DNA from: a candidate division WOR-1 bacterium RIFOXYB2_FULL_45_9
GTDB lineage: Bacteria > Margulisbacteria > WOR-1 > O2-12-FULL-45-9 > XYB2-FULL-48-7
Reading direction: 5' to 3'
NCBI GenBank assembly: GCA_001771575.1
Contig: MEUD01000001.1
Coordinates: 1,055,277-1,119,276, forward strand
Length of the DNA stretch: 64,000 bases
Part shown: positions 58,552 through 64,000 of the stretch, one piece after another
Numbering within the stretch: position 1 is the first letter of the stretch
How the letters are laid out: each line of letters begins with the position of its first letter
Notes under the pieces: generated by a model
Database searches by the model: none
What the model was told of the DNA's origin: nothing
Seen by the model: only the letters and a program-made list of their open reading frames with translations
Program-made: the position numbers and the translations under genes

Positions 58552-60321
58552 ATGTATCCTTTCGGCGTAACTTTCTACCCCGACCAATGGCCCTTGGGAA
58601 CGTGGGAAGAGACCTTCAAGCAAATCAAAGAGAGCGGGCTCAATACCATCCGTTTCGGCGAGATGGCCTGGGATTGGGTCGAGCCGGAACCGGGAAAGTA
58701 CCGTTTTTACGACCTTGATCGGGCACTCGACCTGTGCGAAAAGGTCGGTTTGCAGGTCCTGCTTGGCCTCCCAACTTCGCAGGTCCCCAGCTGGTTCTAC
58801 CGGAAGTATCCCAATAGCCAGCCGGTCGCCCAGGACGGAACTCTTTATCCCGAATACGGCCCCCGACCCAACATCTGCAAAGACAACCCCCATTACCGGG
58901 CGCACGCCGAAAAGCTGGTCCGGACCATGGTCAAACGCTACGCTAAGCATCTGGCGGTCGCCATGTGGCAAGTCGACAACGAACCGGTCTATCCGCCACT
59001 CGACCACACCACCGTCAACGACTTTTGCCATTGCCAGCATTCCCGCCAGGCTTTCATCAATTGGGCGAGGAATAAGTACGGCAACATCAAAAAGCTCAAC
59101 GAGGCGTGGGGGACCAAATTCTGGACCACGACCTTTTTCCGCTTCGAAGATATCCTGACCCCTAAGGCCGGGATCTGGGAAGCGGTCTCCCCCCATATTT
59201 TTCTCGACTGGTTCCGTTTCAAGACCGACAGTTTAAGCCAATGGATCAATCACCTGGCCGACGTTGTCCGCGAATACGACAAACTCCACAAGGTCGGGAC
59301 CAACGGCTTTGTCGGGATCTGCACCCGGGTCCCCGACCACAGCAGAATGGTCGGCAACCTCGACTGGTACGGGCTGGATATTTATCCCAAAGGCGGACGG
59401 ATGGACCCACAGGGACTCGCCTTCCATTACGACCTGTGGCGAAGTTTTGTCCGCGGCACGAAAGCGGAGTTTCATATTACTGAACTTCAGGGCGGACAGA
59501 ATGTCCGCTGGGGAGCGCCGGAATACGTCGAAGGTCCGGAGATCAAAGGGTGGACCACCTCCGCCCTTGACCATGGGGCCGAAGCGATCCTCTACCACGC
59601 CTGGCGGCCTCCCCTCTTTGGCGCCGAAACCGGCGGCTTTGGGATCTGCAATGTCGACGGAACACCGAGCAAGCGCCTGGAAGTGATCAAGAAGTTGGCG
59701 AGCGAGATCCGCTCCGGCAAACTTAAGAAGACCAACGTAAAAGCCAAAGTTGCCATCGCCTACCTGCGCGGCAGTGAGATCCAAACTTATCAGGAACAAG
59801 GCCCACCCCGCGGAATCGCCGGACAATGGGAAGCGGTCCGCTCCGACATCGGCATGATGCATTCGATCCTCTCGATCGGCGGCGCCCACTCCGTCCTTTT
59901 CCAAAAAGGGGAACCGGTCGATTTTATCTTCGAAAGAGAGCTCGATAGCGGCAACTTACCTTACAAAACGATCTTGACGCCTAATCCCTATCTCCTCTCA
60001 CAAAAGCAATACGATAATTTAAAGAAGTGGATCAACGCCGGCGGGAAACTGATCACCGAAGCCCGTTTTGGACTGAAGAATGAGCTGGGACATCTTAACG
60101 AACATCCGCTGATGGAGGATCTGGTTGGCGTTAAATATGAATATACAGAACCAAAACCGGCGGGATTCCTTGATGGCTTGCAGGGAAAACCGCGGACCGA
60201 ACAGGTTTTCACCAGGAAAATCGGCAAGGGAAAAGCGGTTTACGCCAACTTCAGCCTATTCTTACAGATCAAAAACGGTAACAAGAAGTGGACCTCGTTG
60301 GTCGCGAAAGAACTGGCTTAA
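58552..60321 (+). CDS. GH42 family beta-galactosidase-like glycosidase
   Basis: 589 residues. Starts with the GH42 hallmark FGVTFYPDQWP; acid/base E144 in WQVDNEP and nucleophile E311 in FHITELQGG; conserved TSQVPSWF. Shorter than the usual 650-700, with the trimerisation domain (about 395-560) present but the last domain reduced. Cytosolic. It would cleave beta-galactosides or related beta-glycosides together with the flanking phosphorylases. Confidence 0.9.
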   Translation: MYPFGVTFYPDQWPLGTWEETFKQIKESGLNTIRFGEMAWDWVEPEPGKYRFYDLDRALDLCEKVGLQVLLGLPTSQVPSWFYRKYPNSQPVAQDGTLYPEYGPRPNICKDNPHYRAHAEKLVRTMVKRYAKHLAVAMWQVDNEPVYPPLDHTTVNDFCHCQHSRQAFINWARNKYGNIKKLNEAWGTKFWTTTFFRFEDILTPKAGIWEAVSPHIFLDWFRFKTDSLSQWINHLADVVREYDKLHKVGTNGFVGICTRVPDHSRMVGNLDWYGLDIYPKGGRMDPQGLAFHYDLWRSFVRGTKAEFHITELQGGQNVRWGAPEYVEGPEIKGWTTSALDHGAEAILYHAWRPPLFGAETGGFGICNVDGTPSKRLEVIKKLASEIRSGKLKKTNVKAKVAIAYLRGSEIQTYQEQGPPRGIAGQWEAVRSDIGMMHSILSIGGAHSVLFQKGEPVDFIFERELDSGNLPYKTILTPNPYLLSQKQYDNLKKWINAGGKLITEARFGLKNELGHLNEHPLMEDLVGVKYEYTEPKPAGFLDGLQGKPRTEQVFTRKIGKGKAVYANFSLFLQIKNGNKKWTSLVAKELA

Positions 60322-60355
60322 CCCATTTTTCCCTCTTTTCCCATCGCTAGTTTTA

Positions 60356-60364
60356 TGCTAAAAT
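60356..60364 (+). promoter_or_regulatory. Extended -10 promoter of GH94 gene
   Basis: TGC plus TAAAAT (60359-60364). Here a proper leader follows, with AAGAAAGGA (60381-60389) 9 nt before ATG 60399. Confidence 0.6.
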
Positions 60365-60398
60365 ATGGGATATTCCCAGCAAAGAAAGGAACAGTCTA

Positions 60399-62741
60399 AT
60401 GTCTAAGTACGGTCATTTCGATAATCAGAACAAAGAGTTTGTTATTACCCGCCCCGATACCCCACTCCCCTGGATCAATTATTTAGGCGCCGATGAATAT
60501 TGCGCCCTAATGTCCAACACCGCCGGAGGTTACAGCTTCCATAAAGACCCTAAAGAACGGCGCTTGACCCGCTATCGCTACAACAATGTTCCGATGGACC
60601 GGGGCGGACGTTATATTTACGTTCGCGACAATAAGACCGAAAAATTCTTCTCTCCCTCCTGGCAACCGACGATGAAGCTTGATAAATACGAATGCCGCCA
60701 CGGGATCGGTTACACCGTCATCAACTCGGAATACGCCGGGATCAAGACTAAAACCACCTACTTTGTCCCGCTGGGCGAAAATCTGGAGATCTGGATGCTG
60801 GAGATCAGTTCCAATAAAGATCGCGATCTCTCGGTCTTCCCTTTCGTTGAGTTCTGTCTCTGGGATGCCTTAAACGACATGACCGACTACCAATATAACC
60901 TGAACATCGGCCAGACCGAATATAAAGACGGGATAATCTATCACCTCTCCCGCCACCGGGTCAATCCCGACCTCGTCGGCTTCCTGGCTTGCGCCAACGC
61001 CTTGCCAAAAGGCTTTGACACCCAGCGCCGCGACTTCATGGGGACTTATGGCGATTTCTCCGCCCCGCGCGGAGTCGTCGAGGGAAAGATGAAAAACTCC
61101 ATCGCCTGCGGCTGGTCGCCGGTCGGCGCCCTTAAAATTCCCGTTAAACTGAAAAAGGGAGGGACCAAGACCCTGATCTTTGTCCTCGGCTTCGAAGACA
61201 ACCTCGAAGGTCCGGCAAAGAAAGTGAAACAGTTCAGCAAAAAAGAAGTGATCGAAAAAGAGCTCAAAAAATTAGCTGAATACTGGGAAGGGAACCTCAA
61301 CAAATTTGCGGTCGAAACCCCGGATGAAGAATTAAACCTGATGGCCAACGTCTGGAACCAGTACCAATGCCGGACCACTTTCAACTGGTCCCGCTCCGCC
61401 TCCTATTATGAATCGGGGATCGGCCGCGGCATGGGTTTCCGCGATTCCAACCAGGACACCCTCGGTTTCGTCCACATGATCCCGGGTAAAGTTAAAGAGC
61501 GGATCAAAGACCTGGCCGCCACCCAACTAAAAGATGGGAGCGCCTATCACCAGTATTCGCCGCTTTACAAGAAAGCCAATCCTTCCGACCACAAATACGG
61601 CGACGACCACCTCTGGCTGATCTATTCGACCGCCGGCTATGTCAAAGAGACGGGCGACGTTAACTTCCTCAAAGAAGAAGTAACCTTCGCCGGCGAAGAT
61701 TCCGGAACGATGTACGAGCATCTCGCCCGGGCGATCAACTTTTCGACATCAAACATCGGCGAGCATGGGATCCCGCGGATCCTCTTTGCCGACTGGAACG
61801 ACTGTCTCAACCTCGACCAGGGAAAAGGGAAAGCCGAATCGGTCATGGTGGCGCAGATGCTGGTCGGAGGCGCTTATGAAATGGCCAAACTGGCTGACCT
61901 CCTCGGCAAAAAAGATGACGTCAAAAAACATACCAAGATCGCCGATGACATGAAGGCGGTCATCAACGAAAAGTGCTGGGACGGCCAGTGGTACACCCGC
62001 GCTTACACCGACGAACTGGAACCGGTCGGCTCCAAGAACTGTAAAGAAGGAAAGATCTATCTGGAAAGCCAGGCCTGGGCGGTCCTCTCCGGCACCGCCG
62101 ACGAGGCACGGGCCAAACAGTGCATGGACTCGGTTAAAAAGAACCTCTCGACCGAACACGGGATCATGGTCATGACCCCCCCCTATTCCAAATTCTACTG
62201 GCAGCTCGGTTCGATCGGCGTTTATCCTCCAGGGCTCAAGGAGAACGGAGCGATCTTCTGCCATCCTAACCCGTGGGCAATGATCGCTGAATGTTTGATC
62301 GGCCGCGGCGACCAGGCTTTTGCCTATTACCGGGCGATCCTGCCGTCAGCCCGCCTCAAGATCGCCGACCTGCACAAGACCGAACCATACGTTTACTGCC
62401 AAATGATCGCCGGCCGCGACCACAAAGACTTCGGCGAAGGAAAGAATTCCTGGCTGACCGGTTCCGCCTGCTGGAACTTTGTCGCCATGTCGCAATATAT
62501 CATCGGGATCCGCGCCGACTATAAAGGATTGACGATCGATCCTTGTATTCCTAAAGCCTGGAAAGGTTTTACCGCCCGCCGGCAGTTTCGCGGCGCCACC
62601 TACAATATTTCGGTAAAGAACCCCAGCGGGGTCAGCAAAGGGGTTAAACAAGTTACATTGGACGGCAAGGAATTGAAATCCAATATTCTGCCGGTCGGCA
62701 AAGCGGGGGAAGAGTACAACGTCGATGTTGTAATGGGATAG
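60399..62741 (+). CDS. GH94 glycoside phosphorylase (cellobiose/chitobiose phosphorylase type)
   Basis: 780 residues, the normal GH94 length: N-terminal beta-sandwich (MSKYGHFDNQNKEFVITRPD), linker helices and a catalytic (alpha/alpha)6 barrel with GMGFRDSNQD (D349-D353, general acid), ADWNDCLNL and the phosphate-site region near KENGAIFCH. It splits a beta-linked disaccharide with phosphate to give a sugar 1-phosphate, saving ATP. Cellobiose, chitobiose or laminaribiose cannot be told apart by eye. It is convergent with the secreted protein gene at 62750. Confidence 0.9.
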   Translation: MSKYGHFDNQNKEFVITRPDTPLPWINYLGADEYCALMSNTAGGYSFHKDPKERRLTRYRYNNVPMDRGGRYIYVRDNKTEKFFSPSWQPTMKLDKYECRHGIGYTVINSEYAGIKTKTTYFVPLGENLEIWMLEISSNKDRDLSVFPFVEFCLWDALNDMTDYQYNLNIGQTEYKDGIIYHLSRHRVNPDLVGFLACANALPKGFDTQRRDFMGTYGDFSAPRGVVEGKMKNSIACGWSPVGALKIPVKLKKGGTKTLIFVLGFEDNLEGPAKKVKQFSKKEVIEKELKKLAEYWEGNLNKFAVETPDEELNLMANVWNQYQCRTTFNWSRSASYYESGIGRGMGFRDSNQDTLGFVHMIPGKVKERIKDLAATQLKDGSAYHQYSPLYKKANPSDHKYGDDHLWLIYSTAGYVKETGDVNFLKEEVTFAGEDSGTMYEHLARAINFSTSNIGEHGIPRILFADWNDCLNLDQGKGKAESVMVAQMLVGGAYEMAKLADLLGKKDDVKKHTKIADDMKAVINEKCWDGQWYTRAYTDELEPVGSKNCKEGKIYLESQAWAVLSGTADEARAKQCMDSVKKNLSTEHGIMVMTPPYSKFYWQLGSIGVYPPGLKENGAIFCHPNPWAMIAECLIGRGDQAFAYYRAILPSARLKIADLHKTEPYVYCQMIAGRDHKDFGEGKNSWLTGSACWNFVAMSQYIIGIRADYKGLTIDPCIPKAWKGFTARRQFRGATYNISVKNPSGVSKGVKQVTLDGKELKSNILPVGKAGEEYNVDVVMG

Positions 62742-62749
62742 CCCGCGAC

Positions 62750-63301
62750 TTATCGCAATGCGATTACTTTTGTTTTAGCGATCGTGCGGCCGTCTATTAC
62801 TATCCGAACAAAATAGACCCCGTTGTCTACGCTTTCGCCAAAGACCGATCTGCCGTCCCAGACAACCCGACTATAGCCGTCACTCCCGCGATTGGCGCTG
62901 GTATCAGAAATCAGCTTAATAAGTCCTCCGGAAATATCAAAAACATATGCCTTCACTTGAGCGTCTACGGCATACTTATACGCGATGGTCACCGGCTGGC
63001 TAACCGGTACGAACGGATTTGGATAAACTATGGCCTCTCCTTCGCCGCTCGGGATTATCGCGACCGCTCCTCCCGCTTGAGGGAATAGGGGCGTATAGAT
63101 CATTGAAGCCAAGCCAACGCTCCCTCCATAGCCACCACCATAGATCAATCCGGCGACGCTTTCACCCGCCACTCCATAATTAATATAATTTGTTCCGGTA
63201 GAAATGGCCGGGGTCATAGTTAACGCTTCCGGAGTGGTGCTATAAGCAAACCCGGGGGATAAAAACAAAACCAGTGAAACAATGATCAGGAGCAACTTCA
63301 T
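62750..63301 (-). CDS. Secreted protein with FlgD-like C-terminal Ig domain
   Basis: 183 residues: signal peptide (cleavage near GFAYS), a Gly/Ala/Ser-rich middle (YGGGYGGSVGLAS), and a C-terminal Ig-like module of the FlgD/sorting-domain type (VYPNPFVP, then VVWDGRSVFGESVDNGVYFV). Such modules commonly end large surface proteins; here the protein is very small, so it may be a structural partner. It has a leaderless promoter. Confidence 0.75.
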   Translation of the reverse strand: MKLLLIIVSLVLFLSPGFAYSTTPEALTMTPAISTGTNYINYGVAGESVAGLIYGGGYGGSVGLASMIYTPLFPQAGGAVAIIPSGEGEAIVYPNPFVPVSQPVTIAYKYAVDAQVKAYVFDISGGLIKLISDTSANRGSDGYSRVVWDGRSVFGESVDNGVYFVRIVIDGRTIAKTKVIALR

Positions 63302-63307
63302 ATTTAA

Positions 63308-63336
63308 ATCCTATAGTTTTTCACCCGGGGTGTCAA
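63308..63336 (-). promoter_or_regulatory. Leaderless promoter of secreted protein gene
   Basis: Minus strand: TTGACA (63336-63331), 17-nt spacer, TAGGAT (63313-63308), then 6 nt and ATG 63301. Confidence 0.65.
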
Positions 63337-63340
63337 GAAA

Positions 63341-63349
63341 TGCTATAAT
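63341..63349 (+). promoter_or_regulatory. Extended -10 promoter
   Basis: TGC plus TATAAT (63344-63349), followed by AAGAGGTGG and ATG 63371; a normal leader with Shine-Dalgarno. Confidence 0.6.
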
Positions 63350-63370
63350 TATCAAGCAAGAGGTGGCTTT

Positions 63371-64000
63371 ATGAAAACGATTAATTGCGCGGTTAAGTTC
63401 AAAGCACAACAGCTGACAGCCATGCTATTGTTTCTATGCTTGGCCGCTCCCGCTCTGGCCGTCCCATCTTATCTCAATTATCAAGGGGTCCTGCGCGACG
63501 ACCAGGGGCGCCTGGTGACCGGAACCAAAGAATTGACCTTTAAGCTCTATGACGTCGCAACCGCCGGGACTGCTCTTTGGACCATGGCTTCTCCTGAAGT
63601 TGTCGTGAGCAACGGCCTCTACAATGTCCAGCTCGGCCCGCTCGGTTATACCGAGCTCGCCTCCGGCCGCCGCTGGCTCGAAATTACCATTGGGACAGAA
63701 ACTCTCTCTCCCCGACTCGAGATCCTCTCCGTCGCCTACGCGGTAACAGCGGGCCAGGCCGAATCAGCGACCACTCTTGGGGGATATTCACCGGCCGCGA
63801 CCGGCAGTGGCAGCTTTATTCCAGTCACCACCAGCGGAAAACTTGACGCGTCGGTCATTCCAGTCTCCAGCGGCGGGAACGCCGATACGGTCGACAGCTT
63901 TCACGCCAACTCAACCGCGACCGCCGGACAAATCCTCCCACTTGACGACAATAAACAGTTTAAAGGGATGTCGGTTTCAGCGGAGGCGAGCGGGAACAAC
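63371..64000 (+). CDS. Secreted surface protein, 3' end outside window
   Basis: 210 codons visible, open at the right edge. Signal peptide (about 1-30, ending AAPALAVPS), then an all-beta domain beginning SYLNYQGVLRDDQGRLVTG and GLYNVQLGPLG, followed by Ser/Thr/Gly-rich sequence typical of long repetitive surface or fibre proteins. The N-terminal domain recurs in exported proteins of many uncultured bacteria; function unknown. Together with the gene at 62750 it marks a surface-protein region. Confidence 0.75.
   Translation, partial: MKTINCAVKFKAQQLTAMLLFLCLAAPALAVPSYLNYQGVLRDDQGRLVTGTKELTFKLYDVATAGTALWTMASPEVVVSNGLYNVQLGPLGYTELASGRRWLEITIGTETLSPRLEILSVAYAVTAGQAESATTLGGYSPAATGSGSFIPVTTSGKLDASVIPVSSGGNADTVDSFHANSTATAGQILPLDDNKQFKGMSVSAEASGNN

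Noticed and set aside
1-64000. CRISPR arrays, insertion sequences, prophage, rRNA or riboswitches
   Set aside because: Reading both strands showed no regularly spaced repeats, no transposase, phage structural gene, rRNA segment or recognisable riboswitch core; the only mobile trace is the scar at tRNA-Gln.

Overview
The window is about 64 kb of densely packed bacterial chromosome (roughly 50-55% GC by eye) from what looks like an uncultured, anaerobic, diderm bacterium. Diderm: it has BamA, TamB and several outer-membrane-barrel-like and lipoprotein genes. Anaerobic: it has two class III (glycyl radical) ribonucleotide reductases, a group 4 [NiFe] hydrogenase, ferredoxin and acetate kinase. 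Three-POTRA BamA, DapL-type lysine/DAP synthesis, AMIN-domain wall enzymes and a Mrp/Mbh-like hydrogenase fit the candidate lineages related to Cyanobacteria (Margulisbacteria/Saganbacteria, WOR-1). That placement is inference; no rRNA is present to test it.

Layout. 1-808: start of a secreted Ycf48/BNR-like protein (-). 931-8841 (+): cca, AMIN-amidase, murI, queD, dapF, dapL, ispH and an AMIN-phosphodiester glycosidase. 8838-13821 (-): nrdR, two tandem nrdD paralogues and a redoxin. 13885-19445 (-): the housekeeping run gmk-rpoZ-coaBC-priA-def-fmt. 19556-32772 (+): envelope genes (barrel protein, lipoprotein, tamB, bamA), rsmG-parA-parB, a DUF1015 gene and another barrel protein; one small gene of unknown function lies opposite parB. 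32795-34591: ABC-F ATPase. 34592-35039: AT-rich island with a gene remnant beside tRNA-Gln. 35040-41316: a divergent RelA/SpoT-like protein, a hexapeptide acyltransferase, ackA, apbE and pyrB. 41322-54872 (-): a sugar symporter preceded by the main locus of interest. 54945-62741 (+): DUF192 gene, GH94-like protein, GH42 and GH94 enzymes. 62750-64000: two divergent secreted proteins, the second cut by the window edge.

The most interesting system is the 54872-43301 operon. It encodes HydB/HydG-like NAD(P)H electron-transfer subunits, a truncated formate-dehydrogenase-like protein without a visible catalytic Cys/Sec, a four-cluster ferredoxin, and a complete complex I-like group 4 [NiFe] hydrogenase core (NuoH/B/C/D/I-like). 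It also encodes two antiporter-like subunits, one lacking its first helices and the conserved TM5 Glu, MrpA-C-terminus- and MrpC-like small subunits, and a maturation protease. The proposal is a membrane complex exchanging electrons between NAD(P)H and H+/H2 while moving ions. Sugar phosphorolysis (GH94/GH42), acetate kinase and hydrogenase together suggest a fermentative, H2-evolving life.

A second genome-scale signal is transcription start architecture: many genes have a TAWAAT-type -10 box ending exactly 6-7 nt before the start codon, often with TGN in front, which predicts leaderless mRNAs. Other oddities: murI has no ATG/GTG/TTG start; the RelA/SpoT-like protein has a decayed HD domain; a 30-bp perfect palindrome lies upstream of cca.
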